Shown here piece after piece: positions 36,685-46,609 of a DNA stretch of 64,000 nucleotides (positions within the stretch are counted from its first letter, which is position 1; every line of letters begins with the position of its first letter). Below the pieces are notes generated by a model, which did no database searches, was not told where the DNA came from, and saw only the letters and a program-made list of their open reading frames with translations. Origin of the DNA: Papaver somniferum (lineage: Eukaryota > Streptophyta > Magnoliopsida > Ranunculales > Papaveraceae); NCBI RefSeq assembly GCF_003573695.1, contig NW_020621936.1, positions 14,136,001 to 14,200,000 of the forward strand. The letters are read 5' to 3'. Position numbers and translations under genes: made by a program.

Positions 36685-37740
36685 AACTAACCACTCTTAA
36701 CCTACTGGTCTTCTTCAACCATTTCATATCCCTAAAGCATCTTGGAAGCACATATCGATGGACATCATGGAGTGATTACCTATGTCTAATAGAAAATCAG
36801 TCATTTTGGTGGTGGTTGATCGGCTCACCAAGCATAGTAACTTCATCACATTAGTTCATCCATATACTGCAATATTAGTGGCTAAGGATTTTATATTTCA
36901 TATTTTTAAGTTACATGGTCTTTCTAGCACTATGGTTTCTGATTGAGAAAGAGTTTTTGTGAGGAAGTTTTGGCAGGAAATGTTCAGCAGTTTAGGTACT
37001 ACACTAAACCTCGGCACTTCTTATCACCCACAATCCGATGAACATCTGAGAGAACTAATGCATGTGTAGAATAGTATTTGAGATGCATGACTAGCACCAG
37101 GCCTAGGCAGTGGGATAACTGGATTACTCTTGCAGAATGCTGGTTTAACGAAAAATACCACACTAGCTTAAAGATGACCCCCATTCAGGAACTCTACGAT
37201 TACGAACCTCCACATTTATCTTTTCCACTTCAGTGGCTAAAGTTGAGGATTACTTAAAATAAAGAGATTATATGTTGCAGTTATTGAAAGATGACTTGGT
37301 AAAGGCCCAAAATAGAATGAAGTTTTTTGCAGATCAAAAAAGATTTAATAGAGAGTTTCAAATGGGTGATTTAATATTTTTAAAGCTTCAACCTTACATG
37401 AAATCTTCAGTGGTACTTAGAAAGCATTTCAAGTTGTCTTATAAATATTATGGACCCTTTGAGGTGCTTAAGAAGATACAGAGAGTGGCATATAAACTTA
37501 AACTTCCTGTTGGCTTTCGCATACACCATGTTTCCCATGTATCTCAGTTAAAGAATAAGATTGGTGCCCACTCTTCTACAACTGACTCTTTGCCATTGGT
37601 TGATAAACAAAGAAAATTCATTGTTGAACCAGATTTTGTATTGCATACTCGTACCACACTCCATGATGATTCTCCAGTCTCACATGCCTTAATTCAGTGG
37701 ATAAACTCTTCATTGGAAGACGCCACTAGGGAAGACATAA
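36685..37740 (+). pseudogene. Ty3/gypsy chromovirus integrase-chromodomain fragment
   Basis: From 36690 the sequence encodes, with several stops and shifts, an integrase core (...KSVILVVVDRLTKHSNF..., and near 36930-37060 VSD..RVF..KFWQEMF and SYHPQSDEH). After it come the C-terminal region in the frame from 37272 (KFFADQKRFNREFQMGDLIFLKLQPY, YYGPFEVLKKIQRVAYKLKLP) and a chromodomain-like end (ALIQWINSSLEDATREDI). It is an inverted, diverged copy of 46690-47740. Both ends are truncated: the left end abuts the proline-rich pseudogene and the right end abuts the LTR at about 37738. Confidence 0.8.
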
Positions 37741-37862
37741 CGCAATCAACAAATATAAATCTGCGAGCCCGATTGAATAAGAGGAGTAACTTGAATGGTA
37801 CCAAAGACCAATGTTCAAGTGTCAACCAATGTAAATCAACAACCCAAGGTTGGATATTTTAA
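37272..37862 (+). pseudogene. Chimeric frame: integrase/chromodomain end plus LTR-derived tail
   Basis: An uninterrupted 196-codon frame. Residues 1-156 are the C-terminal integrase region and chromodomain of a chromovirus. Residues 157-196 are read out of the LTR that begins at about 37738. The frame lacks the catalytic integrase core and is best read as a fortuitous fusion, with no evidence of expression. Confidence 0.6.
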
Positions 37863-40101
37863 TTGATTAATCTTAACGCACAACCTGTGATATTACAATT
37901 ATATAACAAAATATAATGCGGAAAAGAAATAACACAGACACCAGAATTTTGTTAACAAGGAAACCGCAAATGCAGAAAAACCCCGGGACCTAGTCCAGAT
38001 TGAACACCACACTGTATTAAAAAGCTGCAAACACTAGCCTACTACCAATTAACTTCGGACTGGACTGCAGTTGAACCCTAATCAATCTCACACTGATTCA
38101 AGGTACAGTTGAGTTCCTTACATCTCTGATCCCAGCAGGATACTACACACTTGATTCCCTTAGTTGATCTCACCCACAACTAAGAGTTGCTACGACCCAA
38201 AGTCGAAGACTTGATAGACAAATCTGTCTCACACAGAAAAGTCTATAGGAGTGAATAAATCTGTCTCCCACAGAAATACCCAAGAGTTTTTGTTCCGTCT
38301 TTTGATAAAAGGTGAAAAGGAACCAATTGATAAACCGGACTTATATTCCCGAAGAACAGTCTAGTATTATCAATCACCTCACATTAAACTTAATCGAATA
38401 GCGAAACAAGTTATTTTGTGGAATCACAAACGATGAGACGAAGTTTGTGCGTGATTACTTTTCTATCTTGCCTATCGGAGATACAAAATCTCGAGCCAAT
38501 TATTTCAATTGCACTCAACACGATAGAAACAACAAGATCAGATCACACAACTACAAAGATAATAGTTGGGTCTGGCTTCACAATCCCAATGAAGTCTTCA
38601 AGTCGTTAACATACAGGGTCTCGAGAAGAAACCTAAGGTTAAAGGAGAATCAACTCTAGTTATGCAACTAGTAACACACATGAGGTGTGGGGATTAGTTT
38701 TCCCATTTTCTAGAGTTCTCCTTTATATAGTTTTCAAATTAGGGTTTGCAATCCAAGTTACCTTGGTAACAAAGCATTCAATAATCACCGTTAGAGGAGA
38801 AACCTGATTCAACCAAGCTAATATCTTTCAACTGTTAGATCGAACTTAGCTTGTTACACACAAATGAAACGCACCCTCATTTAGGTTTATGTAACCGTAC
38901 CTAAACGTGTACACCAGGTTGGTTCACAAATGTTAACCGAGGTTATCCATATGATTACTCTCATATCAACCTTATTCATCTTAACCATAACTAGTTCAAA
39001 TGACTCAAATGAAACTAGTTAAAGAGTTGTTCAATTGTTTAGAAAACACAATTGAAACCAAATCGGTTTGATTCACTTGAATCAATCATGGACATTATAG
39101 CCACGGTTTGCAAAGAATGCATTCCTTATGATTTAAATGTTTAAGTCCATGAAATCACCGATTTAACAAAGTAACCAGCTTAAGTATGCATATGGGTATG
39201 CGTACTTAAGCAACCGGTTTTGAGTTTGTTAAGTTTCCAAACTCAACAGAAATTTTCGGTTCGAAAACTTCCGCCAGTATGCGTATGGGTACGCATACTT
39301 AAGGTGACTAGTTTAGGAGTTTGTAATTCCCAAACTCAGCAGATATTTTCGGTTCGAAAACTTCCGCCAGTATGCGTACGGGTACGCATACTTATCTTGT
39401 CTCCTTCACCAATTTCGTATACACACATATGCATACTCTTGGCTTCCGGTTTATGGATTTATACACTAATGTGCGAACACACTATATATGCTTATATCCA
39501 AAGATGGTTACATCATCAACTCTTTATTTCAATCACTGAAACATTCTTCTATAATGACAATAGCCGTTTTCACACACTATTATCATCAAAGCAATTTTCA
39601 AGATATTGAAATAATCATTATCGAAACATTCCAAGCCTACATCAAATGATTGTATCATACAAACCATGTAAGATGTTACTCGGAAATTTTCTCATGATAT
39701 AAGATGAACTTGGTCGAAGCGAAAGCTTACCAACACATATTTCGAGAAATATGTAAGCGAGATATACTCAGCTCGAAATCTCAAATGTGTATAGAGAAAA
39801 CTATATCGTAACACAACTTATGTCTCATTATAGGAGATAGTAGAAATAGAATTTCCAAGTGATAGATGAGTTAAAATCTTCACATACCTTTTGTCGAAGA
39901 AGTACCACAATCTCCCCTTAGTAGTTCTTCGTCTTCAAGAGATGAACGTCGAGAGATCTAAGCTCAACTACACTATCTATGTCCTACTCCGAGACATCTA
40001 TAAATAGGCTAGAAATCAAGACTTATAGTTTTGATCACTAACATTGACAAACATGCTTGAGGTAGCAACGCATGCGTGTTCGACCGAGCAATGCTCTAAC
40101 A
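37738..40101 (-). repeat. 3' LTR of the SIRE-like element (truncated)
   Basis: 2364 bp, colinear with the 5' LTR from about position 43916 onward. In its first 200 aligned bases I count roughly a dozen differences by eye. It contains three 93-bp tandem units with the inverted-repeat motif (39183-39392). The inner border ...gctctaaca is at 40101. Confidence 0.85.
39183..39392. repeat. 93-bp tandem units with perfect inverted repeat
   Basis: Motif copies start at 39183, 39276 and 39369, exactly 93 bp apart. The third copy is a perfect inverted repeat: arm AGTATGCGTAC, spacer GG, arm GTACGCATACT. The segment between copies (…ttttcggttcgaaaacttccgcc) is also repeated. The open frame 39220-39609, with repeated RKLPPVCV peptides, is a product of the repeat. 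Confidence 0.9.
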
Positions 40102-40113
40102 ATCTCCCCCTTT
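40102..40113 (-). other. Polypurine tract of the SIRE-like element
   Basis: On the minus strand AAAGGGGGAGAT directly precedes the 3' LTR start TGTTAGAGC. It is the plus-strand priming site of reverse transcription and its form is typical of copia elements. Confidence 0.85.
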
Positions 40114-41715
40114 GTCAATTTTAGTGAGAAAACTATCAATACATATGGATTAAAAAAATATAAAAAAAAAGATAGCTTTTCATCCACATGCTTGATCTCC
40201 TTGGAATCTTCAACGCGACTCGAAATCTTCGTCACTTCCAAGTACTCCATGATCCTAAAGGTTGTAAGTTCATCATCACAGTTGTTGAAGATCCGTAGCT
40301 ATAACAATGAGAAAACAAAATGCTCTCAATCATTGTTAGACAGTGTCATAGTATTATTACACAACATCAAAGTTCAATTGTATCACAACTTTGACAACAC
40401 TACTATGGTGATATGTGTCACTCCCCCTTAGTCAATACATATCTCAACATGAAAACCATTCCCCCTTACATAATGATCTGTAAACCATATATATCTGTAG
40501 TGTGAACTACACATTAATTCTCTCCTTTTTTGTCAAAAAAATTGGCAAAGGTACGAAAATTAGTGGGATCCTAATGAAATTTACACGAAGATACTTCATG
40601 ACCAAAAGGTGTATTAACATACCAACAAATTTAGATGCAATCATAAAGCCGAAGATAAATCCATTCATCAAGGAGTTAATAAAGATACAAGGTAACCCCT
40701 AAATATTCCATAACCGCACTCCCCCACAAAGATTTGGAAATTAAGCACAAGTTCAAAATGAACTCTCCCCCATAAAATGTCATCCCCAAAGGAACAACAA
40801 AGGCGACCTTACTTTCACAAGAAAAGAAGGATTTCTTTTGGACAAACAAATCACATGAAAAACATGAATTTGAATCCAAAAATATTCAATTGAAATAACC
40901 ACAAGAAAACCCATGGTTAGTTCAATCGAAAAATACAAACAAATCAATCACAAGAAATCCCATGATTAATTTAATTGAAATACACAACCAAATTAATCAC
41001 AAAGTGATCAATTCAATTGGTCATGCTCGACATAAGAGAACTTACGGAGCAACAACTAAAATAACCAAAAGAGAATGATTAATTTAGTTTGTTATGATCG
41101 TCATAGGGAACCTTACGGAGCAACAACTAAGTTAATCATAAGAGAATGATCAACTCAGTCGGTTGTGCTCAACATAAGAAACCTTATGGAACAACATAGT
41201 ATATGCACAAAAATGTGGATCGGAGATCGACCAAATACTGCGGAATAGACAAGGATTCATCCTATTTTCCATCACTATTTGCACAATGACATACAATAGG
41301 CTTCATCCTTGTAAACAAAAGTTTTATCCTTTCTTCCATCAAAATATGACATAAAAGGCTTTAACTTTTGTAATGCCAAAAGTTCATTCTATCTTCCATC
41401 AATACATTCATATTGACACAATAGAGATAACTTTTGAATAAGTATGGGACAGTCACAGGTTCACGGACGTAAACAACATATCCCATAACAATTTGCAATA
41501 TATAAAATCATAAAGATTGAAATTGCAAAAATCATCTTCCAAAAAACTTAGAATTTAAATAAATAAATCTAAAAACATGAAGATGAAAAATCGTTGGACA
41601 TAGCTATGTGTACTCACAATAATGGCTATTCCAAACCCTAGTTATTCTTCTTAAAACATAAAAAAGAAGATTTACTAGATATAATCAAAACAACCACAAG
41701 AACAAAGAGCAGTCA
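40114..41715 (-). other. Non-coding 3' interior of the SIRE-like element
   Basis: AT-rich, without long frames. Three ~70-80-bp repeats around 'ttacggagcaacaacta' (41040, 41115 and a variant near 41185) and two to three around 'atc.ttccatcaa' (41270-41410) are visible. It corresponds to the spacer between coding region and purine tract in SIRE-type elements. Confidence 0.6.
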
Positions 41716-41725
41716 CGAGTGACAC

Positions 41726-42139
41726 TTAGAGTTCTGGTACGAAAGATTCACTGGTTCCGAGACCTTCAAGCTTGTGACTAACTGTATCAACTGCATCTTC
41801 GGAGAATATATCCTCATTCAGAAGTTTTTTAACTTGTGACTTCATGAGAACAAGTTCAGAATCAACCTTTTTCAACTCAGTTCGTAACAAGTTAAGATCC
41901 CTTATAGAATTCTCGAGCTTCAGTTGAGTCTTCCCAAGATCAGTGAGAAAACCATGAACTACTTCAGCAGAGACCATCTTAGCATTTTCTTGATGAGAAA
42001 ACGCATAATAGCATGAGGCACAGGATTCGAGTTCGTCAGACTTCACAAGGGTTCTCTTCTTCTTCAAAACAAACTCCAAATAAACCGAATCATCAATTGA
42101 ATCGGCTGGAAAATCCCAAGAACATGGAGTAGATCCCAT
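41726..42139 (-). CDS. Hypothetical coiled-coil protein within the SIRE-like element
   Basis: An intact frame of 137 aa, MGSTPCSWDFPADSIDDSVYLE..., ending EGLGTSESFVPEL. Residues about 70-115 (LGKTQLKLENSIRDLNLLRTELKKVDSELVLMKSQVKKLL, quoted here only for its heptad spacing of Leu/Val) predict a coiled coil. Two Cys (near residue 40) occur as ESCASCYYAF. I do not recognise a retroviral domain. It lies downstream of the gag-like frame, in the place where pol would begin in an autonomous relative. It could be a captured host fragment, a remnant of an extra gag domain, or a protein of the non-autonomous family. Confidence 0.4.
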   Translation of the reverse strand: MGSTPCSWDFPADSIDDSVYLEFVLKKKRTLVKSDELESCASCYYAFSHQENAKMVSAEVVHGFLTDLGKTQLKLENSIRDLNLLRTELKKVDSELVLMKSQVKKLLNEDIFSEDAVDTVSHKLEGLGTSESFVPEL

Positions 42140-42573
42140 CCTTAAAAGAGCACAACAAAAGTATGCGTACTCTATAAAAGGTTTGGTATTTACAGGTTAC
42201 ACAAGAACCAAAGTTTAAGGTTTCCAAGTTTGGTCCATGCCTGTGTGAAAAGAGATACATGCACGTACATAGACTTACCCTTATACCAAACGGTTGCGAA
42301 GAAGATATAGCACATATTTGCTTAGTGAGTAAAAAACTCAGCTCTAAAATAAATTTATTCTCAAAAGAGAAAAATTTAGAGCACAACAATTTGACACCCC
42401 TTTTTGGAAGATAAAAAAAAACAACAACAAAAAGTGTTTATAATTGATAAACCAGCTAAGAACGATAAGAAGATAGATGGATATTCAGAAACACATTTTG
42501 TCATCAAGTATACCTGAAAAAAATATCTCACTCTGTCAGGATTTTTATTGAGAGTGAGAATTGAACCTTGTGA

Positions 42574-43707
42574 TTAATTAGCACAAGTATGAGCCTTGAG
42601 CTCATTAAATGAATGGTTTTTATGATTAAGCCTCTTTTTCTTGTTCTTTGGAGGAAAACCATTATGATGTGAAAAATTATCATAAAACTTACTATCATCA
42701 AGGTGTGACACATAGTTTTGATTCTTACCTGAAGAGTTTTTAGAGGGACTTGTCAGCCTGTTGATGATATCTTTGTATCTTTCAATTATCTCTTTTAGGT
42801 TGGCTTCCCTTATTCCGTTGTTCCCTTCTTCTGGTACCTTTTTCACATCATGAACAACATAATCTCCCTTCTTAATTGACGAATATCCATGAGTTCTTCT
42901 TCCTCGAAATGGCTTAGGAAGACTGTTATGTGTTTTAACATTTGAGGAACACATTGAACTGACTTTCCTGGTGGGGTACACATGGTGAGTACTAAAACCA
43001 ATTGGTTTAGACATACGAATGTCATTTACACCTTTGAGAATTAAATCTAAGGTGTGTTGAAGACGAATAATATAATTGTCATCAACCTAGAATTCCTCGT
43101 TTGTTTAGTCGGTCCTTTTGAATCACAAAAGAGACACACTTTCTGATCACATGGGTGATTAGACAAAACATTCTTAACACCATTGGGAAAATTCTTCCTT
43201 CCGTGTGATGTGGAAGCCACATGCACATCTCTTTCAACATGAAGGGTTTTCGTTTTTACTTCTGAAACTGATTCCTTTACAGTTGAATCAGAAGCAATTG
43301 GTACGGTGGACTCATTTGAACACTCTTGAATGGAGGGTTTACTTAAGAGATGTTCAATTTTCAAAACATCTTTTTGATAATTCCTCTTGAAGAATCTTCA
43401 AACGAGAGTTACACTCACTTACCATACCAACTAGGACATTGACTTTGTGTTTCAAACGATTGCCATTATCAGCCTGGATCCTAAATAGTTTTAGAATCGT
43501 TGAACTCTCTTTGGCTGCATTCCTTTCAACTTCAGAGAAGGACTCGTCAGAAAGGTAGTCAGAGAAACACTTGTCAACGTACGTCTGTTTCATTGGAACA
43601 CAAGGTTCATCTATATTCGAGATTGACAAATATTTATCTTTAATAAAATTCATAGAAACATAACTTTTATTTCTGGTGATGCGTTTATCAGAGACTATAT
43701 CGTCCAT
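42574..43707 (-). pseudogene. Broken gag-like frame of the SIRE-like element
   Basis: After the primer site the first plausible start is ATG at 43707 (MDDIVSDKRITRN...). The reading continues to about 43354 with a coiled-coil-like end (NRLKHKVNVLVGMVSECNS). It shifts frame into 43364-43047, which has a partial Cys cluster CDQKVCLFCDSKG resembling the start of a zinc knuckle. It then shifts again into 43014-42574, basic with YPTRKVSSMCSSN. Position and composition suggest a Gag protein; similarity to known Gag is weak. The portion upstream of 43707 is translation of the LTR end and primer site and is not coding. Confidence 0.5.
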
Positions 43708-43754
43708 CCTCAGATCGCTACAAACACAGATTTGTAAGGTCTTTAACGTGTTTG

Positions 43755-43769
43755 CCTGCTCTGATACCA
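43755..43769 (-). other. Initiator-Met tRNA primer binding site
   Basis: On the minus strand TGGTATCAGAGCAGG, two bases after the 5' LTR end (...TTTTCA). This is the standard primer site of plant Ty1/copia elements and fixes the orientation. Confidence 0.9.
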
Positions 43770-43771
43770 AT

Positions 43772-46268
43772 TGAAAATGTGGGGGTCTAACAACCACACC
43801 TAACAATTCGTTTGGCAATCTGAGAGGACTTACTACAATACACTTTCTAGAGAATCAAATAGAATAAAGTATATCAAAGAGTTTAATATCTCTAACTCTT
43901 AATTCAATCCGCAATCAGCAAATAAAAATATGTGAGCCCTATTGAATAAGAAGAATAACTTGAACGATACCAAAGACCAATGTTCAAGTGTCAACCAATG
44001 TAAATCAACAACCCAAGGTTGGATATTCTAATTGATTGATCTTAACGCACAACCTGTAATATTTCAATTATATAACAAAATATAATGAGGAAAAGAAACA
44101 ACACAGACACCAGAATTTTGTTAACGAGGAAACCGCAAACGCAGAAAAACCTCGGGACCTAGTCTATATTGAACACCACACTGTATTAATCCACTACAGA
44201 CACTAGCCTACTACCAATTAACTTCGGACTTGAATGTAGTTAAACCCTAATCAATCTCACACTGATTCAAGGTAAAGTTGAGCTCCTTACATCTCTGATC
44301 CCAGCAGGATACTACGCACTTGATTCCCTTAGCTGATCTCACCCACAACTAAGAGTTGCTACGACCCAAAGTCGAAGACTTGATAGACAAATCTGTCTCA
44401 CACAGAAAAGTCTATAGGATTGAATAAATTTATCTAACACAGAAATACCCAAGAGTTTTTGTTCCGTCTTTTGATAAAAGGTGAACAGGAACCAATTGAT
44501 AAACCAGACTTATATTCCCGAAGAACAGCCTAGAATTATCAATCACCTCACAATAAACTTAATCGGTTAGCGAAACAAGTTATTGTGGAATCACAAACGA
44601 TGAGACGAAGTTTGTTTTTGATTACTTTTCTATCTTGCCTATCGGAGATATAAAATCTCTAGCCAATTATTTCAATTGCACTCAACTTGATAGAAACAAC
44701 AAGATAAGATCATGCAACTACAAAGATAATAATTGGGTCTGGCTTCATCATCCCAATAAAGTCTTCAAGTCGTTAACCTACAGGGTCTCGAGAAGAAACC
44801 TAAGGTTAAAGGAGAATCGACTCTAGTTATGCAACTAGTAACACACAGGAGGTGTGGGGATTAGTTTTCCCAGTTACTAGAGTTCTCCTTTATATAGTTT
44901 TCAAATCAGGGTTTGCAATCCAAGTTACCTTGGTAACAAAGCATTCAATAATCACCGTTAGATAAAAAACCTGATTCAACCAAGCTAATATCTTTCAACC
45001 GTTAGATCGAACTTAGCTTGTTACAGACAAATAAAATGTACCCTCATTTAGGTTTATGTAACCGTACCTAAACGTGTACACCAGGTTGGTTCACAAATAG
45101 TTAACCTAGGCTATCCATATGATTACTCTCATATCAACCTTATTCATCTTAACCATAACCAGTTCAAATGACTCAAATGAAACTAGTTAAAGAGTTGTTC
45201 AATTGTTTAGAAAACACAATTGAAACCAAATCGGTTTGATTCACTTGAATCAATCATGGACATCATATCCACGGTTTGCAAAGATTGCATTCCTTATGAT
45301 TTAAATGTTTAAGTCCATGATCTGACCGATTTAACAAAGTAACCATATTAAGTATGTGTACGGGTAAGCGTACTTAAGCAACCGGTTTTGAGTTTGTTAA
45401 GTTTCCAAACTCAGCAGAAATTTTCGGTTCGAAAACTTCCGCCAGTATGCGTATGGGTACGCATACTTAAGGTGACTAGTTTAGGAGTTTGTAATTCCCA
45501 AACTCACCAAATATTTTTGGTTCGAAAACTTCCACCAGTATCCGTACGGGTACGAATACTAATCTTGTCTCATTCACCAATTTCGTATACACACATATGC
45601 ATACTCTTGGCTTCCGATTTATGAATTTATACACTAATGTGCGAACACACTATATATGCTTATATTCAAAGATGGTTACATCATCAAATCTTTATTCAAT
45701 CATTGATACATTCTTCTATAATGATAATAGCCGTTTTCACACACTATTAGCATCAAAACAATTTTCAAAATATTGAAATAATCTTTATCGAAACATTCCA
45801 AGCCTACATCAAATGATTGTATCACACAAACCATGTAAGATGTTACTCGGCAATTTTCTCATGATATAAGATGAACTTGGTCGAAGCGAAAGCTTACCAA
45901 CACATATTTCGAGAAATATGTAAGCGAGATATACTCAGCTCGAAATCTCAAATGTGTATAGAGAAAACTATATCGTAACACAACTTATGTCTCAATATAG
46001 GAGATAGTAGAAATATACTTTTCAAGTGATAGATGAGTTCAAGTTTCCATATACCTTTTGTTGAAGAAGTTCCACAAAATCCCCTTAGTAGTTCTTCGTC
46101 TTCAAGAGATAAACGTCGAGATATCTAAGCTCAACTACACTATCTATGTCCTAGTCCGAGACATCTATAAATAGGCTAGAAATCAAGACTTATAGTTTTG
46201 ATCACTAACATTGACAAACATGCTTGAGATAGCAACGCATGCGAGTTCGACCGAGCAATGCTCTAACA
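43772..46268 (-). repeat. 5' LTR of the SIRE-like element
   Basis: 2497 bp. The minus-strand copy starts TGTTAGAGCATTGCTCGG and ends ACATTTTCA. It carries the same 93-bp motif units as the 3' LTR (about 45350-45560), with some arms degraded. On the right it is followed by GTGGT in the proline-rich remnant. Confidence 0.9.
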
Positions 46269-46339
46269 GTGGTAGTGGTGGAGGATCAATACATGGTGCT
46301 GGTGGTGTGGCGGAAGGAAAAGAAGGTGGTGGTGTTTCC
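46269..46339 (-). pseudogene. Continuation of the proline-rich pseudogene
   Basis: G-rich on the plus strand (gtggtagtggtggaggatc...ggtgctggtggtgtgg), matching the character of 36195-36675, including the 'ggtggaggatca' unit. It is the host sequence to the right of the retroelement insertion. Confidence 0.45.
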
Positions 46340-46609
46340 TGTATTAGACAAGAATTAACACTTTTAGTAAACCTTTTCTGCGTTTCTCAAGGACAAGAGC
46401 CTCAATTTCTATTTCAGACAATAATTCTGCATAACGTTTAATACAACTTACAGAAGTATTAATATCACTAACTCTCACCAAAATATTTACCGTAAATAGC
46501 CGATCATTCATCGAGGATAGTTATTATATTCTTTATTTTATCTTTACAATACCATAATATACCCTTATTTAAAATTTAAAAGACAATAGAGTCCCATAGG
46601 CATATAACA
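46340..46609 (-). repeat. Short LTR of a chromovirus-type gypsy element
   Basis: 270 bp. The minus-strand copy starts TGTTATATGCC and ends CTAATACA. It is directly preceded (minus sense) by the purine tract AAAAGGGGTGGGCA at 46611-46624. Short LTRs of this size are usual in the Reina branch of plant chromoviruses. This is the 3' LTR; the 5' LTR was not found. Confidence 0.6.

Larger units (their letters stand above)
37738..46268 (-). mobile_element. SIRE-like non-autonomous LTR retrotransposon, 8.5 kb
   Basis: Minus-strand element with 5' LTR 43772-46268, initiator-Met primer site 43755-43769, interior 40102-43771, purine tract 40102-40113 and 3' LTR 37738-40101. The very long LTRs, the TGGTATCAGAGC primer site and the purine tract AAAGGGGGAGAT match the SIRE/Maximus branch of Ty1/copia. 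The interior has a broken gag-like frame and an unrelated-looking coiled-coil frame but no protease, integrase or reverse transcriptase, so it would depend on a partner. Its right flank is GTGGT (46269-46273). The left end of the 3' LTR lacks its last ~140 bp and the matching duplication copy, because gypsy sequence is joined there. Confidence 0.85.

Noticed and set aside
39220..39609. 129-aa frame with repeated RKLPPVCV units (also 45388-45624)
   Set aside because: It is generated by the 93-bp LTR repeat (31 codons) and is not conserved as a frame in the solo LTRs.
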